26,397 bases of DNA from JABWBJ01 sp035646395. Lineage in GTDB: Bacteria > Gemmatimonadota > Gemmatimonadetes > Gemmatimonadales > Gemmatimonadaceae. Shown here piece by piece: positions 1 to 8,659 of the stretch. The notes beneath the pieces were generated by a model. The model had not been told where the DNA came from, searched no databases, and saw nothing but the letters and a program-made list of their open reading frames with translations. The DNA lies in contig DASRPK010000145.1 in assembly GCA_035646395.1 (NCBI GenBank), positions 1 through 26,397 of the forward strand. Reading direction: 5' to 3'. A program made the position numbers and the translations under genes. Each line of letters starts with the position of its first letter. Position 1 is the first letter of the stretch.

Positions 1-297
1 GACGAGGGAGCGGCGGCGACGCTGGCCGGGGCATTCAGCGATCCCGCCGGCCGGCCTTCTCGCGCAGCGGAACGAGAGTTGTCACTGGACCACCTCTTTC
101 GCGATGTTCCGCCAGGCGGAACGGCACAAGGGGGAGGGGGAGGGGGAGGGGGAGTGACGCTCGACGAGTTCTATTCAAATCCCGGTGCCTCGACCGGCTC
201 ATCCACGGAGCCGGGATCCGAGTCCGGGCCTGAGGAATCAGGTGGTACGGACATCCGCCAATTCACGGCGTGGCTCGAAGGACTGCGCAAGAAGTGA
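1..297 (+). CDS. C-terminal end of an unidentified protein (5' end outside window)
   Basis: The frame is open from base 1 to the TGA at 295-297, so this is the tail of a longer gene that begins outside the window. About 98 residues are visible. They are low in complexity: an Ala/Arg-rich start, a SLDHLF motif, a run of eight glycines encoded by a perfect hexanucleotide repeat, a DEFYS motif, a Ser/Glu/Gly-rich linker, and a final short helix (DIRQFTAWLEGLRKK). This looks like a disordered tail ending in a short docking helix. Such tails sit on tetratricopeptide-repeat proteins beside aroQ in some Gemmatimonadota; that comparison is from memory and cannot be tested here. A TTG at 79 could serve as an internal start, but the open upstream frame makes truncation more likely. 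The stop overlaps the aroQ start codon (GTGA), suggesting one transcript. Confidence 0.6.
   Translation, partial: DEGAAATLAGAFSDPAGRPSRAAERELSLDHLFRDVPPGGTAQGGGGGGGGVTLDEFYSNPGASTGSSTEPGSESGPEESGGTDIRQFTAWLEGLRKK
130..153 (+). repeat. (GGGGGA)x4 hexanucleotide repeat encoding polyglycine
   Basis: Four perfect copies of GGGGGA lie inside the truncated first gene and encode eight glycines. Gain or loss of a unit keeps the frame and only changes the length of the linker. Four G5 runs with single-A spacers on the coding strand also meet the usual pattern for a DNA G-quadruplex. Confidence 0.85.
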
Positions 298-734
298 AAC
301 TGGCGGTACTGAACGGACCGAACCTCAACTTGCTCGGTTCGAGAGAACCCGAGATCTACGGAACCACGACGCTCGCTGACATCGAGTCGCGGTTGCGTTC
401 CGTGGCGCGCGAACTGGGCGTCGAGATCTCGTTCGCCCAGACGAACCATGAGGGCGCGCTCATCGACGAAATACAAGGGCTGCGCGGGAACGCGGACGGC
501 GTCATTATCAACGCCGGCGCGTATTCGCACACCAGCCTGGCGATCCGGGACGCGTTGTCCGCAGTCGCCATTCCCTATGTCGAGGTGCACCTGTCGAACA
601 TTTTTGCGCGTGAACCGGAGCGACGGCATTCCACACTCGCTGCGGGTGCCACGGCTGTGTTATGCGGGTTCGGCGCGTACGGCTATGAGCTGGCGCTGCG
701 CGGATTGGTCGCGCGTCTAGCGAGCCGTGGCTGA
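294..734 (+). CDS. aroQ: Type II 3-dehydroquinate dehydratase
   Basis: Converts 3-dehydroquinate to 3-dehydroshikimate in the cytoplasm, the third step of the shikimate pathway. The 146-residue product has the usual length of the small dodecameric type II family. Family motifs run in order: NGPNLNLLGSREPEIYG (with the catalytic Tyr), the NHEGALID segment, INAGAYSHTSLAIRDAL, and VEVHLSNIFARE (with the catalytic His). I chose the GTG at 294 because it gives the canonical MKLAVLNGPNLNLL beginning and overlaps the upstream stop as GTGA, with an AAGGA Shine-Dalgarno at about 278-282. The upstream GTG at 270 would add eight residues the family lacks. FAQTNHEG and INAGAY differ slightly from the common QSNHEG and NPGAY forms, but key residues remain. 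It overlaps the next gene by 8 nt. In many bacteria aroQ sits beside pepP, efp, accB and accC. Confidence 0.96.
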   Translation: MKLAVLNGPNLNLLGSREPEIYGTTTLADIESRLRSVARELGVEISFAQTNHEGALIDEIQGLRGNADGVIINAGAYSHTSLAIRDALSAVAIPYVEVHLSNIFAREPERRHSTLAAGATAVLCGFGAYGYELALRGLVARLASRG

Positions 735-1815
735 GCCACAACGAGGTCGACAAGCCAGGCTGGTAGAACTCCTGATCGGGTCAAACCTCGACGGACTTCT
801 TGTCAGCAGCCTGCCCAATATCCGCTACCTCACGGGCTTCAGCGGATCGAATGCTTTACTTTTCCTGACGCCCACAGAGACCTGGTTTTTCACAGACTTC
901 CGTTACGAAGCTCAAGTATCACATGAAGTCGTTGGCGCCTCTCGAGTTGTCATCGAAACGAGCAGCCTGTGGAAGGGGCTCTGGGAGCAACTGGCAGCGC
1001 GACCGGGCACTGCGGCCTTCGGATTTGAATCGGCGCAAACGCTTCATCGTGACTTTCAACGACTCAACGAGGATGGATCGAGGTGGACATGGCGACCGAC
1101 CACGGACCTCGTCGAGCGCCTTCGCGCATCGAAGGAGCCGCGTGAAGTCGATTCGATCCGCCTGGCGGGCGTGATCGCAACCTCGGCGCTGGAAAAAACC
1201 CTGGGCGAGTTGCGTGCCGGCCTCACCGAAAACGAAGTCGCAGGTATGCTCGAACAGAATCTCCGCAACGCGGGCTCGGACGGATTTCCGTTCAGTACGA
1301 TTGTCGCATCGGGAGAGCGGAGTGCGCTTCCCCACGCACGTGCCGGGAGTCGTCCTATTGCGCCGGGAGACTTCGTGCTGTTGGATTTCGGTGCCGTTTA
1401 CGAGGGCTACTGTGCCGACGTCACTCGAACTGTTGTTGTTGGGCAGGCATCGGAGCGGCAGCGGGACGTTTACGAAGCGGTGAAAGAAGCAAACGAGCGA
1501 GCCCGGTCCTTGATCGCGCCGGGGATGACCGGTCAACAAGCCGATGCCATAGCCCGGAATGCCCTCACCGCGCGCGGATTTGGTGAAGCATTCGGCCATG
1601 GCCTGGGCCACGGATTGGGCATCGAGGTGCACGAAGCTCCGCGATTGTCGCGTGTCGCGGAGGGACATCTGCCTGAAGGAGCAGTGGTAACCATCGAGCC
1701 TGGCGTCTACCTCCCCGGTTGGGGAGGCGTTCGCATCGAGGACGATGTTCATCTCGTCAACGGGGGCGCGGTGTTGCTGACCGAGTTTCCTCGCGATCTG
1801 ATCGAGTTGGACTGA
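727..1815 (+). CDS. M24B Xaa-Pro aminopeptidase/dipeptidase
   Basis: A cytoplasmic dinuclear-metal peptidase that removes residues N-terminal to proline, probably in peptide recycling. The 362 residues split into a creatinase-like N-terminal domain (about 1-130, beginning with the LLVSSLPNIRYLTGFSGSNA segment) and a pita-bread catalytic domain. All five metal ligands are visible: Asp220 and Asp231 in DFGAVYEGYCADVTRT, His291 in the GHGLGHGLGIEVHE region, Glu324 in TIEPGVY and Glu338 in RIEDDV. The length fits the short PepP/PepQ-like (YqhT-type) proteins rather than the roughly 440-residue E. coli PepP, so no symbol is assigned. The GTG start lies inside aroQ (8-nt overlap), suggesting translational coupling. 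In many genomes efp follows this gene; here accB follows directly and no efp is seen in the window. Confidence 0.93.
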   Translation: MAEPQRGRQARLVELLIGSNLDGLLVSSLPNIRYLTGFSGSNALLFLTPTETWFFTDFRYEAQVSHEVVGASRVVIETSSLWKGLWEQLAARPGTAAFGFESAQTLHRDFQRLNEDGSRWTWRPTTDLVERLRASKEPREVDSIRLAGVIATSALEKTLGELRAGLTENEVAGMLEQNLRNAGSDGFPFSTIVASGERSALPHARAGSRPIAPGDFVLLDFGAVYEGYCADVTRTVVVGQASERQRDVYEAVKEANERARSLIAPGMTGQQADAIARNALTARGFGEAFGHGLGHGLGIEVHEAPRLSRVAEGHLPEGAVVTIEPGVYLPGWGGVRIEDDVHLVNGGAVLLTEFPRDLIELD

Positions 1816-1842
1816 CCGGCTGAACAACGCTGACCAGAACGA

Positions 1843-2343
1843 ATGATCGATCTTCGATACGTAAAGAAGCTGATTGAGATGCTGGACGGTTCATCCGTCG
1901 ACTCCGTCGAGATTTCGACGGACAAGGGGATGAAGATCCGCATTTCCAAGACGCCGCAGAATCGCGGCCCCGTCCAGATTCAGACTCCGGCCCCGATGCC
2001 GGCGGTCCTGCCGGCGGCGCCCTCCGGTCGCCCAACTCCCGCCGAGGGGGCTGCGGTCGTCGAGATGGAGGCGCCGCGGGTCGAGGCGCCGAAGCCGAAC
2101 CTGCTCGAAGTCAAATCCCCGATGGTGGGGACGTTTTATGCGCAGGGCGAGCCGGGTTCCAAACCGTATGTGAGCGTCGGCACAAAAATCAGCAAACGCC
2201 AGGTCCTCTGTATCATCGAGGCCATGAAAATCATGAACGAAATCGAGTCCGAATTCGACGGAGTGGTAAAAGAAGTTTGCGTTCAGGACGCTCATCCAGT
2301 CGAATACGGACAAGTGCTCTTCCGAATCGATCCGAATGGCTAA
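1843..2343 (+). CDS. accB: Acetyl-CoA carboxylase biotin carboxyl carrier protein
   Basis: Carries the biotin that shuttles CO2 from biotin carboxylase to carboxyltransferase in the first committed step of fatty-acid synthesis. The 166-residue product has three parts: an N-terminal region (MIDLRYVKKLIEMLDGSSVDSVEI) typical of AccB, an Ala/Pro-rich flexible linker (about 45-90), and a C-terminal biotinyl domain with the EAMKIMNE signature. Biotin would attach to Lys129 of that motif. The start ATG follows the peptidase by 27 nt, with only a weak purine stretch upstream. The stop codon is overlapped by the start of the pilus ATPase gene, not by accC as would be usual. Identity is secure. Confidence 0.97.
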   Translation: MIDLRYVKKLIEMLDGSSVDSVEISTDKGMKIRISKTPQNRGPVQIQTPAPMPAVLPAAPSGRPTPAEGAAVVEMEAPRVEAPKPNLLEVKSPMVGTFYAQGEPGSKPYVSVGTKISKRQVLCIIEAMKIMNEIESEFDGVVKEVCVQDAHPVEYGQVLFRIDPNG

Positions 2344-3514
2344 TCCGCTGAGCGTAGAACCTACGGCCGCTGCGCCGACGAGTGCGGCGCGGCCGCCCTT
2401 CAACTTCAAGGCCATCCTCCAGCAGATGGTGCAGTCGAGCGCGTCCGACCTTCACCTGAAGGTTGGTCGACCGCCGACGTTGCGCGTGCATGGGGAGCTT
2501 TCGCCGTTGCCGTTGCCGGCGCTTCGTCCAGAAGATCTGAGTTCGCTGGCGAAGGAAATCATGTCGCCGAAACAGGTGAAGGAATTCACCGAATATCGCG
2601 AGGCGGACTTCGCCACCGGCGTCCCGGGTATCGGGCGCTTCCGCGTGAATGCGTATCAGCAGCGCGGCACGATCGCGTTTGCGATCCGCACCATTCCGCA
2701 CCAGGCGCGCTCGATCCAGGACCTGCACCTGCCGTCGGTCGTCGAGGAGATCGCCATGATGCCGCGCGGCCTCGTGCTGGTCACCGGCGTCACCGGTTCA
2801 GGCAAGTCGACGACCCTCGCCTCGATCATCCAGCTGATCAACGAGCGTCGTTATGCAAACGTGATCACGATCGAAGACCCGATCGAGTTCCTCCATCGCG
2901 ACCTGAAGTGCCACATCAACCAGCGCGAGGTCGGAACGGACACGGGTTCGTTCGCCCAGGCGCTGCGGCGTGTGTTGCGGCAGGACCCCGACGTCGTGCA
3001 GATCGGCGAAATCCGCGACCTCGATACGCTCGACACGGCGCTCAAGGCGGCGGACACGGGCCACCTCGTGTTCTCCACGCTACATACGACGGACGCGACC
3101 CAGACCATCAACCGCATCCTGTCGTTCTATCCGCCGCACCAGCAGAACGAAGTGCGTTATGCGCTCTCCAGCGCGCTGGCTGCCGTCGTTTCCATGCGCC
3201 TCGTTCCGCGCATCGACCGCCCCGGCCGCGTCCCGGCCTGCGAGGTCCTCATCAACACCGCGGCCGTTCGTGAACAGATCCGCGACCTGGACAAGACGCT
3301 GAACATTCCGGATCTCATCCGCGAAGGCACCGTCCAGTATGGCATGCAGAGCTTCGACCAGTCGCTGATGGCGTGGTATACACAGGGCGTCATCTCGTAC
3401 GACAGCGCGCTGTTCCACGCGAGCAACCCGAGCGAGTTCGCGCTTCGCATTCAGGGTGTGGCGGGATCGAGCGATACGAGCTGGGATGGATTCCAGAAGC
3501 CCACATCCAGCTGA
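2336..3514 (+). CDS. pilT: Type IV pilus retraction ATPase, PilT/PilU family
   Basis: A hexameric cytoplasmic ATPase that powers type IV pilus retraction (twitching, DNA uptake). The 392 residues contain a disordered Ala/Pro-rich start (about 1-20), a PAS-like N-terminal domain (FNFKAILQQMVQSSASDLHL onward), and a RecA-like motor with Walker A (GVTGSGKSTT), Asp box (ITIEDPIEF), Walker B (DPDVVQIGEIRD) and His box (GHLVFSTLHTTDA). The C-terminal segment reads AVREQIRDLDKTLNIPDLIREG, a modified form of the AIRNLIRE motif of PilT, and the total length is nearer PilU, so the PilT/PilU choice is open. IGEIRD replaces the common VGEMRD. It overlaps accB by 8 nt and is followed after a repeat-rich spacer by accC. 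No other pilus gene is in the window. Confidence 0.93.
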   Translation: MANPLSVEPTAAAPTSAARPPFNFKAILQQMVQSSASDLHLKVGRPPTLRVHGELSPLPLPALRPEDLSSLAKEIMSPKQVKEFTEYREADFATGVPGIGRFRVNAYQQRGTIAFAIRTIPHQARSIQDLHLPSVVEEIAMMPRGLVLVTGVTGSGKSTTLASIIQLINERRYANVITIEDPIEFLHRDLKCHINQREVGTDTGSFAQALRRVLRQDPDVVQIGEIRDLDTLDTALKAADTGHLVFSTLHTTDATQTINRILSFYPPHQQNEVRYALSSALAAVVSMRLVPRIDRPGRVPACEVLINTAAVREQIRDLDKTLNIPDLIREGTVQYGMQSFDQSLMAWYTQGVISYDSALFHASNPSEFALRIQGVAGSSDTSWDGFQKPTSS

Positions 3515-3640
3515 GTGCTGATTGCTGATTGCTGAGGGCTATTTGCTGCGGGCTGGTGCTGGAGCTAGCCTTGGTCCGACACCGGTGAGCTTCGGAAGCA
3601 GCATCAGCTCGTAGCACACCGCCTCAGCAATCAGCAATCA
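3515..3640. repeat. Intergenic repeat with 19-bp inverted arms (TGATTGC units)
   Basis: This spacer starts directly after the pilT stop. Positions 3519-3537 and 3622-3640 are perfect inverted copies (19 bp), each built from the 7-nt unit TGATTGC repeated about two and a half times and separated by 84 nt. The loop holds a GCTTCGGAAGC mini-hairpin and GCTGGTGCTGG-type sequence. The 20 nt at 3515-3534 recur exactly, in reverse complement, at 20909-20928. The right arm ends 9 nt before the accC start and fills the place of its ribosome binding site. Confidence 0.85.
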
Positions 3641-3649
3641 ACCATATTT

Positions 3650-5005
<1,356 letters not shown>

Positions 5006-5743
5006 GTGCGGATAGACGTTCATTTCAATGGGAGCTCCACCGGCCAGCACGACGTCCATGACCGTGTGGTGCTCGTCGTCGATGTGCTGCGCGCGTCGAC
5101 GTCCATCGCCGCCGCGCTGAACAACGGCGCGCGGGCCGTGATTCCGTTCGAAGGCGTCGACGACGCCATCATGCGAGCGCGCTCGCTCGAACGCAGCGAA
5201 GTGCTGCTGGCGGGTGAGCGGAAGATGGCTCCCATCCAGGGCTTTCAGCTGGGAAACTCGCCGCGGGAATTCACTGCTGACATCGTCTCCGGAAAGACGA
5301 TCGTGATGACGACGACCAACGGGACCGCGGCGCTGGCAAGCACCAGCGGTGCTGCCGAAGTGCTGGTCGGCTGTTTCGCGAATTATTCGGCGACGCTGGC
5401 GTGGTTGCGAGCGGCAGCGCGGGGCGGGAAGTCCATCACCATCATCTGCGCCGGTACCAACGGGCGCTTCGCGCTGGAAGATGCGATTTGTGCCGGACGC
5501 TTCGTGCGTGGCATCGCGCGTCGCGGGATACAACCGGAGTTAGGCGACGCCGCCAGCGTCGCCGCGATCATAGACCGGCGGATGGGCGGTGACCTGCTCG
5601 CGGTCCTCCGTGATTCGGAGCATGGGCGTGCGCTCATCGAGGCAGGGCTCGGCGATGACGTGACGTATTGCGCCGGCCTCAACACGCATTCCGTGGTGCC
5701 GGTGTATCGCGACCGCCAGGTCGTGCGCCTGGGTGACCGGTGA
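5006..5743 (+). CDS. ComB family 2-phosphosulfolactate phosphatase-like protein
   Basis: ComB of methanogens removes phosphate from (R)-2-phospho-3-sulfolactate during coenzyme M synthesis. Bacterial homologues are widespread and their true substrate is often unknown. The 245 residues carry the family landmarks: VVLVVDVLRASTSIAAAL, GERKMAPIQGFQLGNSPREF, MTTTNGTAAL and CAGTNGRFALEDAICAG. The GTG start at 5006 follows the accC TAG with no spacer, so translation may depend on termination of accC. No other gene of coenzyme M or sulfolactate metabolism is in the window, so the annotated reaction should be read as a family name only. The frame is intact and of normal length. Confidence 0.87.
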   Translation: MRIDVHFNGSSTGQHDVHDRVVLVVDVLRASTSIAAALNNGARAVIPFEGVDDAIMRARSLERSEVLLAGERKMAPIQGFQLGNSPREFTADIVSGKTIVMTTTNGTAALASTSGAAEVLVGCFANYSATLAWLRAAARGGKSITIICAGTNGRFALEDAICAGRFVRGIARRGIQPELGDAASVAAIIDRRMGGDLLAVLRDSEHGRALIEAGLGDDVTYCAGLNTHSVVPVYRDRQVVRLGDR

Positions 5744-5770
5744 AGGGGTTACGGCCGGGAGCCATAACGC

Positions 5771-8014
5771 ATGCGTGAAACGCTCAAGCGCGAGCTGACG
5801 GGGATCGTCCTGGCGTTGCTGGCAGTCTTCGTGGCGGGCACGCTGCTGTTGCAACCGGTGCCTGACGAGGGGTCGTGCTGGGCCGCGCGTGGCATCTTCG
5901 GCCCTATCGGTTCCTGCCTGAAACAGGGGCTGCGGGGACTGGTGGGGCTTCCCGCCGCCTGGCTGTTCCCGCTGGCGGCCGCCGTGCATGCGCTTCGACT
6001 CATGGGGCGGCTCGGATCGGACTCCGACCGCTCGTGGATGATTTTCCTGTTAGGCATCGCCGCCCTGCTGCCGATCGGGATCGGGCTTGCCGTCGGCGCG
6101 GTGCCCTCCGACGACACCACCAGGGTTGCCGGGCTGTGGGGAACGTTTCTCGCGTACTACTTCGCGCAGTTCTTCGGGAGCGGCGGAGCATGGTTCGTCG
6201 TCGCGCTCCTCCTGTCGGCGCTGATGGCGTGGACACTGCGATGGAATCCGGTGCGCGCGATCATCGGTCCTTCGCCGTCGAAAGCGAAACCGACGGCTCC
6301 GACGCTGGCGGAAAAGCTTGCGCCGCGGCCGGAGGAAATGCCGGCGGTGCAGGAGATCGATGAACCGGGTGGTGCCGTTCCTGTTGCGGGCGAGCGTCGC
6401 AGGTCGCGAAAACAGACCAGTGTTGACGAGACTCAAGGCGAGATCTTTGCTGCCTATGGGACCGAAGACGAGCTTCCGCCGAAAGACCTGATTACGCCGG
6501 CGCCCCAGCGATCAGCCGATGAAGGCAGCCGTGAGCTCGATGAAATGGGCGAAAAGCTCATGGATGCGCTCCGCACATTCCGGGTCGACGGCCGGCTGGT
6601 GAATCGCACGACGGGGCCAGTGGTGACGCAGTATGAGATTGAACCATCGTCAGGCGTCAAGGTCCGCCAGTTCGCCAACCTGGCGAACGACCTGGCGCTG
6701 GCGATGCGGGCACAGAGCATCCGCATCGTAGCGCCGATTCCCGGCCGTGGGGCGGTGGGGGTGGAAGTGCCCAACCCGACCGCCGAGGTGGTCGGCTTCC
6801 GGAAGCTGATCGAGTCGGAGGAATTCAAGTCGGCCCGCGCCTCGCTGCCGATCGCGTTAGGCGAGGATCTCGAGGGCCACGCGGTGGTCGCCGACCTGGC
6901 CCGCATGCCCCACCTGTTGATCGCGGGTGCGACCGGGAGCGGCAAGTCGGTCTGCGTGAACACGATCATCACCAGCCTCATTTACCGGCACACGCCGGAG
7001 ACGCTGCGCTTCCTGATGGTCGACCCGAAAATGGTCGAGCTGTCGGTGTACAACCGCTTGCCGCACCTGCGGTACAAGGTGATCACGGATAACCGGGACG
7101 CGGCGTCGCTGCTCAAGTGGGCGGTGATGGAGATGCACGACCGGTATCACCTGCTGGCGGCCAACGGCGCGCGCAACATCCAGGAGTTCAACAAGCGGGT
7201 CCGGGACGGCGCCTCGCTGGTGCTGCCGAAGAATCCCGACGTGGCGTTCGAGGACCGCACGTACCGCGCCGGGATCCAGCCGTACATCGTGATCGTCATC
7301 GATGAGCTGGCGGACCTGATGATGACGGTGCAGGGAGAGGTGGAGACGCCGCTGGCGATGCTGGCCCAGAAGGCCCGCGCGATCGGGATCCACATCATCC
7401 TGGCGACGCAGCGCCCGAGCGTGAACGTGATCACGGGGCTGATCAAGGCGAACTTCCCCAGCCGGATCGCGTTCCGGGTGGCGTCGCAGGTGGACAGTCG
7501 CACCATCATCGACGGCATCGGCGCCGAGGCATTGTTAGGCAACGGCGACATGCTCTTCATCCCCCCGGGGAAGTCGGAGCCCCAGCGCATCCAGGGGGCC
7601 TACATCTCGGGCGACGACACCGAGAAGCTGATGGGCTGGTTCGAGGACCGGCGGGCGGCGCGGCGCGCGGCGCTGGCGGCGAAGGGCGTGGCAACCGATG
7701 CGACCGACGAGGCGGACATCCTCCAGGTGGTCAAGGACCGCGAGGCGCTGGCCGCCGAGCCGGACGAAGACGACGCGGTTCCGGCCGGGAAGCGCGATCC
7801 GGAATTCCGGCGCGCGGCCGAGGTGTGCATCCAGCACCAGCTCGGCTCCACGTCGCTGCTCCAGCGCCGCCTGGGGATCGGCTACGGCCGCGCGGCGCGC
7901 ATCATCGACCAGCTGCACGCGGCGGGTGTGCTCGGGCCGCCTAACGGGTCGAAGCCCCGGGAGATCCTCATGGGGCTAGATGATCTGGAGCGGATCGTGG
8001 GCCCTGATGCCTAA
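5771..8014 (+). CDS. ftsK: DNA translocase FtsK/SpoIIIE
   Basis: A septal DNA pump that clears chromosome termini from the closing division site. The 747-residue protein begins with a membrane domain of about four hydrophobic segments (near residues 11-29, 55-77, 89-111 and 118-157). A short Pro/Ala-rich linker follows, without the very long linker of E. coli FtsK. The alpha domain and RecA-like motor carry Walker A GATGSGKSVCVN (about 386-397) and Walker B VIVIDELADLMM (about 506-517). The C-terminal gamma winged helix (about 675-747, DPEFRRAAEVCIQHQLGSTS onward) would read the orienting DNA sequences. The ATG start sits 27 nt after the comB-like gene, with a GGGAG element upstream. A strong GC-rich hairpin begins 2 nt after the stop. 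Confidence 0.97.
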   Translation: MRETLKRELTGIVLALLAVFVAGTLLLQPVPDEGSCWAARGIFGPIGSCLKQGLRGLVGLPAAWLFPLAAAVHALRLMGRLGSDSDRSWMIFLLGIAALLPIGIGLAVGAVPSDDTTRVAGLWGTFLAYYFAQFFGSGGAWFVVALLLSALMAWTLRWNPVRAIIGPSPSKAKPTAPTLAEKLAPRPEEMPAVQEIDEPGGAVPVAGERRRSRKQTSVDETQGEIFAAYGTEDELPPKDLITPAPQRSADEGSRELDEMGEKLMDALRTFRVDGRLVNRTTGPVVTQYEIEPSSGVKVRQFANLANDLALAMRAQSIRIVAPIPGRGAVGVEVPNPTAEVVGFRKLIESEEFKSARASLPIALGEDLEGHAVVADLARMPHLLIAGATGSGKSVCVNTIITSLIYRHTPETLRFLMVDPKMVELSVYNRLPHLRYKVITDNRDAASLLKWAVMEMHDRYHLLAANGARNIQEFNKRVRDGASLVLPKNPDVAFEDRTYRAGIQPYIVIVIDELADLMMTVQGEVETPLAMLAQKARAIGIHIILATQRPSVNVITGLIKANFPSRIAFRVASQVDSRTIIDGIGAEALLGNGDMLFIPPGKSEPQRIQGAYISGDDTEKLMGWFEDRRAARRAALAAKGVATDATDEADILQVVKDREALAAEPDEDDAVPAGKRDPEFRRAAEVCIQHQLGSTSLLQRRLGIGYGRAARIIDQLHAAGVLGPPNGSKPREILMGLDDLERIVGPDA

Positions 8015-8015
8015 C

Positions 8016-8086
8016 GGGGCATGGGGCATGGGGCCTGGGGCATGGGGTATGCGGTTCCATGCCCCAGGCCCCGTGCCCCATGCCCC
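8016..8086. repeat. GGGGCAT tandem repeat with facing inverted copy; 30-bp hairpin after ftsK
   Basis: Positions 8016-8045 are four GGGGCAT-type heptamers (the third reads GGGGCCT). Positions 8057-8086 are the reverse complement of that arm over 30 bases with one T/G difference, which would be a G-U pair in RNA. The loop is 11 nt. The hairpin starts 2 nt after the ftsK stop and would be very stable. No T tract follows, so it is not a classical intrinsic terminator, though it may still stop transcription or protect the 3' end of the mRNA. Confidence 0.9.
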
Positions 8087-8155
8087 TGCGTGGAATTGCT
8101 ACCCGACGCGTCGAAACGGTGACGCTGCCGTGACGCCGCTCGGTATTTTCGTCCC

Positions 8156-8530
8156 GTGTCCAAGCAGACAATGCAGTTCGGGCTGCAGGGAGAGCGGGTA
8201 GCGGAGCGATGGCTCAAGTCCCGGGGCTGGACGGTGCTGCAACGCCGGTATCGGTCCGGCCACCGGGATATCGACCTCATCGCCCAGCGCGACGAGCTGG
8301 TGGCATTTGTCGAGGTAAAGGCGCGAACCGGGGCCGGGTTCGGCGATCCGGTGGAAGCGGTCAACTGGAAGAAGCGAAACGAGTTGGTCCGCTCTGCCTT
8401 CACCTGGATCGACCGCCATGGCCGGCCCGGCGAGGTCTACCGGTTCGACGTCATCGGGGTTCTGGTCGCGGGCGATCAGGTAAGGGTCAGGCATGTGGAA
8501 AACGCGTTCCTGATCCAAGGGCGTGCTTGA
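8156..8530 (+). CDS. UPF0102 (YraN) family endonuclease-like protein
   Basis: A 124-residue protein of the YraN/UPF0102 family, which has a restriction-endonuclease-like fold; its cellular role is not settled. Visible landmarks are GERVAERWLKSRGW at the N-terminus, the core GHRDIDLIAQRDELVAFVEVKART with the D...ExK-type metal site, and a C-terminal YRFDVIGV strand. The usual GEIDLI motif reads RDIDLI here, a conservative Glu-to-Asp change at a position expected to contact metal. The GTG start at 8156 has no clear Shine-Dalgarno. The gene lies between the ftsK hairpin and recA, and linkage to recA is compatible with a role in DNA metabolism. Confidence 0.88.
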   Translation: MSKQTMQFGLQGERVAERWLKSRGWTVLQRRYRSGHRDIDLIAQRDELVAFVEVKARTGAGFGDPVEAVNWKKRNELVRSAFTWIDRHGRPGEVYRFDVIGVLVAGDQVRVRHVENAFLIQGRA

Positions 8531-8550
8531 ATACAGGCGTTTCGCTTCGT

Positions 8551-8572
8551 AGTTTGTTCGGGAGTTTGTTCG
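8551..8572 (+). promoter_or_regulatory. Direct repeat AGTTTGTTCG upstream of recA, candidate operator
   Basis: AGTTTGTTCG occurs at 8551-8560 and again at 8563-8572, a perfect 10-nt direct repeat with a 12-nt period, about 90 nt before the recA start. LexA sites differ among phyla; in alphaproteobacteria the site is the direct repeat GTTC-N7-GTTC. Here GTTC-N8-GTTC is seen. The position before recA and the repeat make it a candidate SOS operator, but this is inference. I could not place a convincing -35/-10 pair around it. Confidence 0.4.
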
Positions 8573-8659
8573 TTGTTTCTTCGGGGTATCGAGTGTTTCC
8601 AGCCACCGGATAAATTGCCGCGTGGCCAGAGTCCCACCACACACCACAGCGGGTGCAGC

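Noticed and set aside
919..1827. A 302-codon open frame on the minus strand opposite the Xaa-Pro peptidase gene
   Set aside because: Composition is Arg-rich and unlike any family; the forward gene has all its catalytic motifs. It is an antisense shadow caused by high GC.
8016..8086. Classical intrinsic terminator after ftsK
   Set aside because: The hairpin is very strong but has no T tract after it, so it was recorded as a repeat.
8551..8572. Gram-positive type LexA box (GAAC-N4-GTTC) before recA
   Set aside because: The two GTTC elements are direct, not inverted, so that class of operator does not fit.
8573..8659. A 29-residue N-terminal extension of RecA from an upstream TTG
   Set aside because: The extra residues do not resemble any RecA N-terminus and overlap the candidate regulatory region.
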